Of a DNA stretch of 64,000 nt, positions 52,461 through 63,266 are shown piece by piece. A program made the position numbers and the translations under genes. The DNA is from Thermoactinospora rubra. GTDB taxonomy: Bacteria > Actinomycetota > Actinomycetes > Streptosporangiales > Streptosporangiaceae. The notes beneath the pieces were generated by a model. That model saw only the letters and a program-made list of their open reading frames with translations, was not told the DNA's origin and ran no database searches. The stretch covers positions 99,977-163,976 of the forward strand of contig NZ_KZ084327.1 of NCBI RefSeq assembly GCF_002093975.1, given 5' to 3'. Numbering within the stretch: position 1 is the stretch's first letter; every line of letters begins with the position of its first letter.

Positions 52461-53819
52461 ATGCGGAACGAGACGGTGCTCGTGGGCTTCACGGCCGTGA
52501 CGAACCTGGCCGACGGCATCGGCAGGATCGCGCTTCCCGTCCTGGCCGTCGGGCTGACGGACTCCCCGGCTCTGGTCGCGGGCGTGGGGATGACGTTGAC
52601 GCTGCCGTGGCTGCTGGCCTCGCTGCACGTCGGCGTGCTCGTCGACCGGGCCGACCGGCGGCGGCTGGCGGTGCTGGCCAACCTGGTACGGCTGGCCGCG
52701 GCGGCCGTGCTGCTCGTCGCGCTGACGACGGGCCTGCTCAGCCTCCCGTTGCTGTATGCGGCCGGGTTCGCCATGGGGCTGGCGGAGGTCGTCGTCAGCT
52801 CGGCGATCGTGGCGCTGGTCCCGGCGGCGGTGCCGGGGCGGCGGCTCACGCGGGCGAACGCATGGATCGCGGGAGCGGAGACGGTGGCCAACGAGTTCGC
52901 GGGCCCGGCGGTGGGCGGCCTGCTCGCGGGCATCGGGGTGTCGCTGGCGCTGGGCTCGGCCGCCGCGGGCTTCGCACTCGGCGCCCTGCTGCTCGCTCTG
53001 CTGGTGGGGCGCTTCCGCGCCGAAAGGGCGGCTCCGCCGGAGCCGCGCGCGGGAGCCGTCGCAGGCGCGCCGACGGCGAGCCTTGCGGGTGCGGCGGGAG
53101 CCGTGGAGGCGGGGCGGTCGACGGCGGGGGTGAGGGGTGATGAGCGGGTCGCGTCGGTGTGGGCGGAGATCAAGGAAGGGCTGGCCTTCCTCTGGCGCGA
53201 CCGGTTGTTGCGCACGCTCAGCCTGACGATCACCGTGCTGGGCGGGTCGTGGGGCGCCTGGCTGGCGCTGATGCCCCTCTACGCCACCGACGTCCTGCGG
53301 CTCGGCGCCTCCGGATACGGCATGCTCATCAGCGCGATCGGCGTGGGCGGGCTCGTCGGCGCCGCCACGGTGACGCTGGTGAACAGGGCGCTGGGCGTGC
53401 GGTGGGCGCTGTTCGCCGACCTGGTGGGCACCTTCCTCATGGTCTTCGTGCCCGTGGTGGCGCCGCGGGCGTGGGCGGTGGGGGTGGCGGCGTTCCTGGG
53501 CGGCATGGGCGGCACGCTGTGGAACGTCAACGCGCGCACGATCGCCCAGCGGCTCGTGCCCGGTCGGCTGCGCGGACGGTACGCCGCGGCGGCCAGGCTG
53601 CTCGGCCTGGGCGCGATGCCGCTCGCCGCCCTCATCGCCGGGGTGATCGCGCAGGTCGGCGGGGTTCGCGTGGCGTTCGCGCCGTTCGCCGCGGCGGCAG
53701 CCGTCCTCGTCTGGCCCTTCCTGCGGACGGTCACCGACCGGGAGTTGGCGAGAAGTGATCCAGATCACGAAAAAATCGCGGAATCCGGGAACATCCGCGG
53801 AAGGGCTGCCGTTAGCTAG
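52461..53819 (+). CDS. MFS transporter, probable drug/metabolite efflux
   Basis: A 452-residue transporter with about 12 membrane segments (MRNETVLVGFTAVTNLADGIGRIALPVLAVGL at the start) and a long central cytosolic loop (about 195-240) rich in Ala/Gly/Arg. Substrate unknown; the divergent CGNR regulator suggests inducible export. ATG 52461 follows GGTGG; GTG codons at 52452 and 52455 are in frame. The gap to the next gene (53820-54037, 218 bp) holds nothing recognisable. Confidence 0.86.
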   Translation: MRNETVLVGFTAVTNLADGIGRIALPVLAVGLTDSPALVAGVGMTLTLPWLLASLHVGVLVDRADRRRLAVLANLVRLAAAAVLLVALTTGLLSLPLLYAAGFAMGLAEVVVSSAIVALVPAAVPGRRLTRANAWIAGAETVANEFAGPAVGGLLAGIGVSLALGSAAAGFALGALLLALLVGRFRAERAAPPEPRAGAVAGAPTASLAGAAGAVEAGRSTAGVRGDERVASVWAEIKEGLAFLWRDRLLRTLSLTITVLGGSWGAWLALMPLYATDVLRLGASGYGMLISAIGVGGLVGAATVTLVNRALGVRWALFADLVGTFLMVFVPVVAPRAWAVGVAAFLGGMGGTLWNVNARTIAQRLVPGRLRGRYAAAARLLGLGAMPLAALIAGVIAQVGGVRVAFAPFAAAAAVLVWPFLRTVTDRELARSDPDHEKIAESGNIRGRAAVS

Positions 53820-54037
53820 TTCAGACGAGGTCGTTCTGCGTCGGCAGGGCTGGGGGGTGCTGTCGCCGCGGTAGCGACCTCGTCTTCGTCTCTCCCGGCC
53901 TCCTCTTCGTTTCTCCGCGGTTCCGCCCCAGGCCCAGTCCCAATCCCAGTCCCAGAACCCCGCGCCCCGTCCCGCCTCTCGAGTGGAGTCCCCACGGTGA
54001 CCGGTCCGCTGCCGTCGCGCTCGGTATATTTCTGATC

Positions 54038-54766
54038 ATGATGGGTCACTCGCACGCCATGACGGGCGCGATCGCCTGGTTGGGGCTCGCGCCGGCGCTG
54101 GCGGCGATTCCGCTGCTGAACGAGTCCAGCCGCTACATCGACAGCGGCATCATGGCCGCCGCCCTGTCGCCCGCCGAGCTCATCGCGGGCGCGTTGCTGT
54201 GCGCGGGCGCGGCGATGCTGCCCGACCTCGATCACCCGCACGCCACCATCGCGCAGACGTTCGGGCCGGTGACATGGGGACTCAGCAAGGTCGTGTCGTG
54301 GCTGGCCGGCGGCCACCGCGGCATGACGCACTCGCTGGCCTTCGCCGTGGCCGCCGGGTTCGGCGCCCACTGGCTGGCCGAGCGGTACCCCATCGGCAGG
54401 GACGTCCTCGTCGTCCTGCTCATCGGGCTGGCCCTGCGCGCGATCGGCATCGGCATCCCCCGCAACAAGCTGGGCTCCGCCATGGTCAACATCGGGCTCA
54501 CGGCCGGGCTGTACGCGGTGTTCATGTCGCTGGGCGTCGGCTACGCCTGGCTCGGGCTCGCGGTGGGGCTCGGCTGCCTCGTCCACGTGGTGGGCGACTG
54601 CATGACCGAGAAGGGCTGCCCGGTGCTGTGGCCGATGGCGGCCAGGTTCGTGCTGCCGTGGAAGATCGGGATCAAGACCGGCAGGGCGTTCGAGCAGAAG
54701 GTCCTGGCGCCGATCCTGTCCGTCGCCATCGTCGGGCTGCTCTTCCTCAGGCTCGCCCCGATATGA
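54038..54766 (+). CDS. Membrane-bound metal-dependent hydrolase (YdjM/DUF457 type)
   Basis: A 242-residue membrane protein with about five membrane segments. Metal-ligand candidates are in the N-terminal GHSHAMTG, PDLDHPHATI and HRGMTHSLAF motifs, characteristic of the LexA-regulated inner-membrane hydrolase family. Substrate unknown. Two ATG codons (54038, 54041) are possible starts. No LexA box could be recognised upstream. Confidence 0.85.
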   Translation: MMGHSHAMTGAIAWLGLAPALAAIPLLNESSRYIDSGIMAAALSPAELIAGALLCAGAAMLPDLDHPHATIAQTFGPVTWGLSKVVSWLAGGHRGMTHSLAFAVAAGFGAHWLAERYPIGRDVLVVLLIGLALRAIGIGIPRNKLGSAMVNIGLTAGLYAVFMSLGVGYAWLGLAVGLGCLVHVVGDCMTEKGCPVLWPMAARFVLPWKIGIKTGRAFEQKVLAPILSVAIVGLLFLRLAPI

Positions 54767-54783
54767 GGCGCCCGCCGAGTTAA

Positions 54784-54827
54784 CTTGATGTCGAGATACT
54801 TTGCGAGATATCTTGACGTCGAGACAC
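54784..54827 (+). promoter_or_regulatory. Direct repeat of a palindromic 16-mer upstream of acnA
   Basis: CTTGATGTCGAGATAC (54784-54799) and CTTGACGTCGAGACAC (54812-54827) differ at two positions and are 28 bp apart. Each is nearly self-complementary in TTGA-NN-TCGA. AGATATCT (54806-54813) overlaps the second. The layout suggests a dimeric regulator bound twice, of MarR or similar type; the regulator is not in the window. Confidence 0.5.
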
Positions 54828-54839
54828 CCGCTGCAACCT

Positions 54840-54858
54840 GTCGGTTAGGGTGACCTAA
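54840..54858 (+). promoter_or_regulatory. Iron-box-like site (DtxR/IdeR/DmdR) upstream of acnA
   Basis: The 19 bases match the actinomycete iron box TTAGGTTAGGCTCACCTAA at 15 positions, including GGTTAGG and ACCTAA. It lies 68 bases before the acnA start. Aconitase needs an iron-sulfur cluster, so iron control makes sense, but binding is unproven. Confidence 0.5.
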
Positions 54859-54926
54859 CGTCAGACGTGCGCTCCAGGTGCGGCAGGATTTGACTGAGCA
54901 CTGGCCCATGGAGGAGGCGAATCACC

Positions 54927-57698
<2,772 letters not shown>

Positions 57699-57719
57699 CT
57701 CCTTCACGACTACCTGCCC

Positions 57720-57778
57720 GCCCACCACCCACCCCGGTCTGCTGCGGCCAGCCGTCGCAGGCGGTGCGGGTGGTGGGC
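57720..57778 (+). terminator. Large stem-loop after acnA, probable terminator
   Basis: GCCCACCACCC (57720-57730) pairs with GGGTGGTGGGC (57768-57778), an 11-bp perfect stem. The loop carries an inner hairpin CTGCG (57742-57746)/CGCAG (57756-57760). It begins 21 bases after the acnA stop and is the likely transcription end. No U run follows. Confidence 0.65.
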
Positions 57779-58008
57779 GCGCCGCTGTTTGATACTGCGG
57801 CGGGTGTCGGCGGCCTCCGCCAAGCACGCAGCCGGGACACGACATGGATCTCGAGGCGTCCCGTACGCGCTATGGAAGAAGGCCACCCAGAGCCTCAACC
57901 AGGCCGTATCAAGGCTGATCCACCTGGTGAGCCGGAGGCAGGTTCCGATCTCGGTCATAGATCTGCGCGTCTCCCTGCCTACCGATAGATTCGGTGCGCT
58001 CACGAGGC
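57779..58008. other. Lower-GC gap before the toxin gene
   Basis: About 230 bases with visibly lower GC than the surroundings. Open readings exist (for example a basic one starting near 57789) but lack an RBS and resemble no protein. It probably contains the promoter of the toxin-antitoxin operon and may be the left edge of an acquired segment. Confidence 0.5.
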
Positions 58009-58392
58009 GTGGACGCAGGGAGGCGTGGCGCGACGGAGGAGGCCGGAGTCACGTGGATCTTCTATACCACCGCGTCTGGGCGTGAGGTCGTCAAGGAGGA
58101 GATCAAAGACACTTTGGGGCAGGGGCCGCCCAGGAAGGAGCTGGGCGCGCTGATGACTCGCATCTCGTACGGCAGAGCGTTTCCGCGGGATGTGAATGCT
58201 CTTGGAGACGGCTTGCTGGAAGCGCGTCTCAGCAACGAGGGCAATGAGTATCGCCTTTACTACGCTCATGGTCCCAAGGGACAGGCGGTCTTGCTGGGGC
58301 TTGCCTTCCATATGAAGGGCGGCCGAGGGGCTCAGGACCGAGTCATTGCCGTTGCTCGTAAGCGGCTGGCCGACTGGTTGGGGAGAATATAA
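58009..58392 (+). CDS. HigB/RelE-superfamily toxin (phage Gp49-like)
   Basis: The core (about 112 residues) starts TWIFYTTASGREVVKEEIKD and contains LGDGLLEARLSNEGNEYRLYYA, the fold and basic/aromatic residues of HigB-type mRNA interferases that cut mRNA in the ribosome. The start is uncertain: an excellent GGAGGAGG (58035-58042) points to codon ACG at 58051, not to a normal start; GTG at 58009 or 57994 gives an N-terminal extension. A start-codon mutation or a weak non-AUG start is possible. It is 27 bases before the antitoxin gene; codon use is less GC-rich than neighbours. Confidence 0.75.
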   Translation: MDAGRRGATEEAGVTWIFYTTASGREVVKEEIKDTLGQGPPRKELGALMTRISYGRAFPRDVNALGDGLLEARLSNEGNEYRLYYAHGPKGQAVLLGLAFHMKGGRGAQDRVIAVARKRLADWLGRI

Positions 58393-58419
58393 GGTGAACC
58401 CGATACGAGGAGGCTGGCT

Positions 58420-58830
58420 GTGATGGACCCTCACATCGCAGAACTGCTAGACATCGATCTGGCAGACCCGGAGGTCCAGCGTGAGAACGCGGCGATCGAG
58501 CGGGACATGCTGCTGATCGAGACCCTGGTTGAGATCCGCAAGCGCCGTCGTCTGACTCAAGCAGAGGTCGCCGAGCGGATGGGTCGCAGCCAGCCGGCGG
58601 TATCGGACTTCGAGCGCCTCGGGGGCGACCCCCACCTCTCAACGATCCGCCGATACGCCCTTGCTGTGGGAGCGGACGTGTATCACTACGTCGTAGCCCA
58701 CGGTGAGGCGGCACGGACAAGTTCGACCCCAGCGAAGATCAACCTCCGCGATCCCGGGGTGATCAGTCAGCCGACGCCTACGTCAACGTTTGGGACGATC
58801 AACTTCGAGCGCAAGCTGGCGGCGCTGTGA
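58420..58830 (+). CDS. HigA-type XRE antitoxin
   Basis: A 136-residue protein with an XRE helix-turn-helix about 40-95: LVEIRKRRRLTQAEVAERMGRSQPAVSDFERLGGDPHLSTIRRYALAVGA. The N-terminal acidic helix probably binds the toxin, and the HTH represses the operon. Toxin-first order is typical of higBA. GAGGAGG (58407-58413) lies 6 bases before GTG 58420 and 9 before ATG 58423. It overlaps the next gene by 4 bases. Confidence 0.85.
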   Translation: MMDPHIAELLDIDLADPEVQRENAAIERDMLLIETLVEIRKRRRLTQAEVAERMGRSQPAVSDFERLGGDPHLSTIRRYALAVGADVYHYVVAHGEAARTSSTPAKINLRDPGVISQPTPTSTFGTINFERKLAAL

Positions 58831-59321
58831 TCGAAGGGTTCCTCGTCCTGGCCGACTCCGCCAGCACCGATCAGGCGACCTCGAAGGTCAACCTGCTCGG
58901 CGCCGGGTGGTCGCTGACGGGACCGGTCATACCGCCGGCCGCCATCGCCGGATTTCTGCGGATCCCGTGGAACGAAGCCGTTGATGAGGCACGTTTCCAG
59001 CTTCGACTGGTAGACGAGGATGGCAATGACGTCAAGGTGCCCACAGTCAACGCGGGTCTGCGTCCTGTGGTCATAGAGGGAAGCATGGCCCTGGCCAACG
59101 CCTCACCGGAGAACGAGGTGGCCAGGAAGGTTCCCCTCACGCTCAGCTTCGCCATGACGATTCCCTCGCTACCTCTGACGCCGGGTCGGGCGTATCGATG
59201 GATCCTCGACGTGGACGATGTTGAGGTCGCGTCAGCGCAGTTCGCAGTGCGGCCTGAGAGCAGGCACGAGGAGCTTGAGAACAAGCGCGACGAGACAGCC
59301 CTCACCCCTGAGGATGATTGA
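58827..59321 (+). CDS. Third gene of the TA operon, DUF6941-like protein
   Basis: A 164-residue beta-rich protein: MIEGFLVLADSASTDQATSK, NLLGAGWSLTGPVIPPAAIAG, then RFQLRLVDEDGNDV. This resembles a family of unknown function (DUF6941-like; from memory). GTG overlaps the antitoxin stop (GTGA), so it is co-translated with it. It could be an accessory to the toxin-antitoxin pair or a passenger. No signal peptide or membrane segment. Confidence 0.7.
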   Translation: MIEGFLVLADSASTDQATSKVNLLGAGWSLTGPVIPPAAIAGFLRIPWNEAVDEARFQLRLVDEDGNDVKVPTVNAGLRPVVIEGSMALANASPENEVARKVPLTLSFAMTIPSLPLTPGRAYRWILDVDDVEVASAQFAVRPESRHEELENKRDETALTPEDD

Positions 59322-59698
59322 CCTTGAAGGAAGGGAATGCGCTTTCGCTGGCGTCGGTAGTGCCCTGATCGTGTACCGAGGCCGTACGCGGGCGGTAGGT
59401 GGGCGGCTCTTTGCCGCCTTCCTCCCCGTCCCGGGCTCGGACGGGGTGGAGGAGCGGGCCGCCGGCGTGCCACGAAAGCCCGGATCCGTGACCCCCACGG
59501 CGAGGGTCCGAGCGGCGTGATCTTCCCGCCTGCCACTCTGGTACGGCACCGCCCCACCCAGGGCGTGCCACCGGGGAGCCGCCGCCATGGCGCGAACAAC
59601 CTGGGCCTTTCGTGCATCCAACAGAGTGCCGGCGTCACGGTCAGGGCCGCCCCGAGCGCCGGCGCGCAGCACCCATCCTCTTCTCCCAGGGGCCGGCC
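59322..59698. other. Gene-free 377-bp stretch
   Basis: No convincing gene. Contains a hairpin CCCCGTCC (59424-59431)/GGACGGGG (59439-59446) about 100 bases after the operon end, and a smaller one GGCGG/CCGCC around 59403-59419; either may end transcription. The second half returns to normal GC and must hold the promoter of the next gene, which I cannot identify. Confidence 0.5.
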
Positions 59699-60619
59699 AT
59701 GAACCAGCACACTTCTCCGCCCGGCATCCGGCTCGTCGCCCGGATCCTCACCAGCCTGATCGCGCTTCTCGCCGTCGTCGTCGTCGCGGCGGCGCCGCCG
59801 TCGGCCGCCGCCCGCGCCCCCGGCATCCCGACGCTGGTCGGCATCCGCGCCGCGCACCACGTCGGCTTCGACCGGCTGGTGTTCGAGTTCCGCGGCGGGC
59901 TGCCCGCCCATCGCAGCGCCCGCTACGTGTCCCAGGTGCGCCAGGACGGCTCCGGCGCCCCACTGGCCCTGGCCGGCGACGCCTTCCTCCACGTGCGCTT
60001 CTACGACGCCGTCGGCCACGACGACCGGGGACGCGGCACCTTCGGGCCCACCAGGCGCGCCTTCGCCCTTCCCGGGCTGGTCCAGGTGGCCACCGCCGGG
60101 GACTTCGAGGCCGTCCTCAGCTTCGGCGTCGGCGTGGCCCGCCGCACGCCGATCAAGCTGTTCACCCTCGCCGAGCCGGATCGCGTCGTCATCGACATCG
60201 CGACGCCGTACCGCACGGTGGCGGCGCGGGCCTACTTCCTGGACTCGCGGAGGTTCGCCAAGGGCGAGGAGCCCGCGGTCCGGCCGGTGCTCCGCCCGGT
60301 CGTCGCGCCCGCCACCGCCCGCGGGGCGCTGCAGCGGCTGTTCGCCGGGCCCACCGCCGGTGAGTACGCCGCGGGCCTGCGGCTGGTGACCTCCAAGGCC
60401 ACCGGGTTCGCCGGGTTGACGATCAAGGACGGCATCGCGCGGGTCCGCCTGACCGGCGGGTGCGCCGCCGGCGGGTCGACGGTGTCGATCGCCTCCCTGA
60501 TCATGCCCACGCTCAAGCAGTTCCCCTCGGTGCGCTGGGTCAAGATCTACGATCCGCAGGGCCGTACGGCCAGCCCGACCGGCCGCGTGGACTCCCTCCC
60601 CGCCTGCCTCGAACCCTGA
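59699..60619 (+). CDS. Secreted AMIN-like and GerMN domain protein
   Basis: A 306-residue exported protein. Signal peptide/anchor about 12-35. An AMIN-like domain (about 43-175: VGIRAAHHVGFDRLVFEFRGGLP, DRVVIDIATPY) is followed by a GerMN domain (about 205-295: RGALQRLFAGPT, GLRLVTSKATGFAGLTIKDGIARVRL). GerMN domains occur in spore germination and cell-wall lipoproteins such as actinobacterial LpqB. It likely acts in the envelope. No lipobox cysteine is visible, so it is probably secreted or membrane-anchored. ATG 59699 follows AGGGG. Confidence 0.82.
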   Translation: MNQHTSPPGIRLVARILTSLIALLAVVVVAAAPPSAAARAPGIPTLVGIRAAHHVGFDRLVFEFRGGLPAHRSARYVSQVRQDGSGAPLALAGDAFLHVRFYDAVGHDDRGRGTFGPTRRAFALPGLVQVATAGDFEAVLSFGVGVARRTPIKLFTLAEPDRVVIDIATPYRTVAARAYFLDSRRFAKGEEPAVRPVLRPVVAPATARGALQRLFAGPTAGEYAAGLRLVTSKATGFAGLTIKDGIARVRLTGGCAAGGSTVSIASLIMPTLKQFPSVRWVKIYDPQGRTASPTGRVDSLPACLEP

Positions 60620-60653
60620 GGCCCGAAAAAGTCCGGGAAAATCGGGGAGCGGG

Positions 60654-60678
60654 TGTCCATGCGACCGGGTCCCGTTCG
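60654..60678 (+). promoter_or_regulatory. Possible ECF42 autoregulatory promoter
   Basis: TGTCCA (60654-60659) and CGTTCG (60673-60678) are spaced 13 bases and lie about 60 bases upstream of the DGPF gene. ECF42 sigma factors are reported to use TGTCGA in the -35 and CG(A/T)C-like -10 elements; this differs at one -35 position. Confidence 0.35.
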
Positions 60679-60735
60679 TAGTGATGGCAGACGGCGGCTC
60701 CGCCGTACGGGAACCGGGAAGACGGGAGTCGGATC

Positions 60736-61071
60736 GTGAAGTACATGCTGCTGATCCAGAGCGCCACCAGCCAGCCCAGCGAGCCCTGCGCGGTCGAGGA
60801 GTGGATCGCCTACGACAAGGCCGTGCGGGACGCCGGGATCTGGGTGTCCGGGCACTCGCTGGCGGACCTGACCACGGCCACGACGGTCCAGGTGGACGAA
60901 AGCGGCGACAGGGTGGTCACCGACGGGCCGTTCGCCGAGACGCGTGAGGTCCTGGGCGGCTACTACGTCATCGACGTGCCGGACCTCGACGTGGCGCTGG
61001 ACTGGGCGGCGCGCTGCCCCGGCGCCCGCGGGGGCGGCGCGGTCACGGTGCGGCCGGTGGCGGAGTTCTGA
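60736..61071 (+). CDS. DGPF (YCII-related) protein, ECF42 partner
   Basis: A 111-residue ferredoxin-like dimer of the YCII family. The signature VTDGPFAETREVLGGYYVIDV is the DGPF motif. Genes of this type almost always sit next to ECF42 sigma factors and are their targets. Five bases separate it from the sigma gene. Biochemical role unknown. GTG 60736. Confidence 0.9.
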   Translation: MKYMLLIQSATSQPSEPCAVEEWIAYDKAVRDAGIWVSGHSLADLTTATTVQVDESGDRVVTDGPFAETREVLGGYYVIDVPDLDVALDWAARCPGARGGGAVTVRPVAEF

Positions 61072-61076
61072 GCCGC

Positions 61077-62327
61077 ATGGACGAGACAGCCGCCGGGGCG
61101 TCGGCGGCGGCGGTGTTCCGGGAGGAGCGGGGGCGGCTGCTGGCCGCCCTCGCCCGCCGGTTCGGCGACCTGGACCTGGCCGAGGAGGTCGCGTCGGAGG
61201 CGATCGAGGCGGCGCTGGTGCGCTGGCCGGTCGACGGCGTCCCGCCGAACCCGGGGGCCTGGCTGATGACGACGGCCCGCCGCAAGGCCGTGGACCGGCT
61301 GCGGCGGGACCGCGCCTATGCCGCGCGGCTGGCCATCCTGCAGGTCGAGGCCGATCGCGCCGCGCCGGCGGCGGACGGCGGCGGCGAGCTGCCGGACGAG
61401 CGGCTGGAGCTGTTCTTCACCTGCGCGCACCCGGCGCTGGCGGCCGAGGACCGCGCCGCGCTGATGCTGCGGTGCCTGGCGGGGCTGAGCACGGCCGAGG
61501 TCGCGCGGGCGTTCCTGGTCCCGGCGGCGACGATGGCCAAGCGGATCGTGCGGGCCAAGCAGAAGATCCGCCAGGCGCGGATCCCGTTCCGGGTGCCGGG
61601 CGCGGACGAGCTGCCGCAGCGGCTCTCCGTGGTCCTGCAGGCCGTGTATTCGATCTTCACCGAGGGGTACGCGGCCAGCGCGGGCCCGGACCTGCAGCGG
61701 CTCGACGTGGCCGAGGAGGCGATACGGCTGGGCCGCATCCTGTGCCGGCTGCTGCCCGGCGAGCGGGAGGCGACGGGGCTGCTGGCGCTGATGCTGCTGG
61801 TCCACGCCCGGCGCGAGGCGCGCACCGGACCGGGCGGCGAGCTGGTCCTGCTGGAGGACCAGGACCACACCCGGTGGGACCGCGCGATGATCGAGGAGGG
61901 CGAGCGGCTGGCGGTCGCGGCGCTGAGCGGCGGCCCGCCCGGCCCCTACGGGGTGCAGGCCGCGATCGCCGCCCTCCACGACGAGGCCGCGGACGTTGCC
62001 TCCACCGACTGGCCGCAGATCGTGGCCCTCTACGACGTGCTCATGGCGCTGGCGCCGTCGCCGGTCGTGGCGCTCAACCGGGCGGCCGCTGTCGCCATGC
62101 GCGACGGCCCGCAGGCGGGCCTGGCGCTGCTCGACGAGCTGGCCGGCGAGCCGCGGCTGCGCGGCCACCACCCCTACCAGGCCGCGCGCGGCGACCTGCT
62201 GTCCCGGCTCGGCCGGTACGGCGAGGCCGCGGCCGCCTACCGGGAGGCGCTCGCCCTGGCGGGCACCGAACCCGAGCGCGCCCACCTGCGCCGCAGGCTG
62301 CACGACGTATCCGGCCCATCGCACTGA
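61077..62327 (+). CDS. ECF42-family RNA polymerase sigma factor with TPR-like C-terminus
   Basis: A 416-residue sigma factor. Sigma region 2 (about 10-80: FREERGRLLAALARRFGDLDLAEEVASEAIEAALVRWP) and region 4 (about 115-180: LMLRCLAGLSTAEVARAFLVPAATMAKRIVRAKQKIR) are followed by a ~220-residue helical extension (DUF6596 and TPR-like repeats), as in ECF42. No anti-sigma factor is nearby; the extension is thought to regulate activity itself. It forms an operon with the DGPF gene. Confidence 0.9.
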   Translation: MDETAAGASAAAVFREERGRLLAALARRFGDLDLAEEVASEAIEAALVRWPVDGVPPNPGAWLMTTARRKAVDRLRRDRAYAARLAILQVEADRAAPAADGGGELPDERLELFFTCAHPALAAEDRAALMLRCLAGLSTAEVARAFLVPAATMAKRIVRAKQKIRQARIPFRVPGADELPQRLSVVLQAVYSIFTEGYAASAGPDLQRLDVAEEAIRLGRILCRLLPGEREATGLLALMLLVHARREARTGPGGELVLLEDQDHTRWDRAMIEEGERLAVAALSGGPPGPYGVQAAIAALHDEAADVASTDWPQIVALYDVLMALAPSPVVALNRAAAVAMRDGPQAGLALLDELAGEPRLRGHHPYQAARGDLLSRLGRYGEAAAAYREALALAGTEPERAHLRRRLHDVSGPSH

Positions 62328-62543
62328 GGGGGCTCCGGCCACGGGCCGTGACGCGGTTCCCGCGCGGGCGGAGGCCGCCCGGCCCTGCCTCGCCGGCCGG
62401 GGCTCGGGCGCCGTGCGAGCGGAGGCCGCGCCGTACGCCGGAGGCCGCGCTGTGTCACCGGACGCGGCGAACCCCCGCCCCCGCGCTCCGGGCATGAGGC
62501 CCACTGTGCAGGTCGGGAATGCCGGCCTCTAGGGTCGCCAACC

Positions 62544-63263
62544 ATGGAGTGGATCGACCTGGTCGCGGCGGGTACGGCGGTGCTGGCCGGGGCGGTCGTC
62601 CAAGGCGGCGTCGGCTTCGGGCTGGGCCTGATCGCCGCGCCCGTGATCGCCATGCTGGACCCGGGCCTGATGCCCGGCGCGATCCAGATGGTCAACCTGA
62701 CGCTGCCGATGTTCACCCTGGCCGTCGAGTGGCGCAGGATCGACTGGCGCGGGCTGGGCTGGGCGCTCCTGGGGCGGGTGCCGGGCAGCGGGCTGGGCGC
62801 CCTCGTCGTGGTCCACGTGTCCGCCCAGACCCTCGGTGTGTTCGTCGGGCTCATGGTGCTGGCGGCCGTGGGCCTGACCGCCCGGACGCTGTCGGTGCCG
62901 CGCAACGGGGCGACCGTCACCGGCGCCGGCTTCGTGTCGGGGATCACGGGGACCGCCACGGGGATCGGCGGCCCCCCGATCGCGCTGGTCTACCAGAGCG
63001 CCAAGGGGCCGCAGATCAGGGCCACGCTGGCGGCCTTCTTCCTGCTGAGCGCGGCCCAGTCGCTGGCGATCCTGTGGGCGGTGGACCGGCTGCCCGCCAG
63101 GGCGGTCCTGGCGGGCCTGTCGCTCGTGCCCTTCATGGTCGCCGGGTTCCTGCTGTCCGGGCCGCTGCGCCGCTACCTGGACGGCGGCCGGGTCCGCGGC
63201 GCCGTCCTGCTGGTCGCCGCGGCCTCGGCGGTCGCCCTCATCGGGCAGAGCGTCCTGCGGTAG
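62544..63263 (+). CDS. TauE/SafE family sulfite/anion exporter
   Basis: A 239-residue permease with about seven to eight membrane segments. The repeated family motif is visible near the N-terminus (AGAVVQGGVGFGLGLIAAPV) and in the middle (VSGITGTATGIGGPPIALVYQ). It probably exports sulfite or organosulfonates. The 216-bp gap upstream (62328-62543) holds GGAGGCCGC three times and no gene. It converges with the next gene with 3 bases between. Confidence 0.88.
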   Translation: MEWIDLVAAGTAVLAGAVVQGGVGFGLGLIAAPVIAMLDPGLMPGAIQMVNLTLPMFTLAVEWRRIDWRGLGWALLGRVPGSGLGALVVVHVSAQTLGVFVGLMVLAAVGLTARTLSVPRNGATVTGAGFVSGITGTATGIGGPPIALVYQSAKGPQIRATLAAFFLLSAAQSLAILWAVDRLPARAVLAGLSLVPFMVAGFLLSGPLRRYLDGGRVRGAVLLVAAASAVALIGQSVLR

Positions 63264-63266
63264 GGG

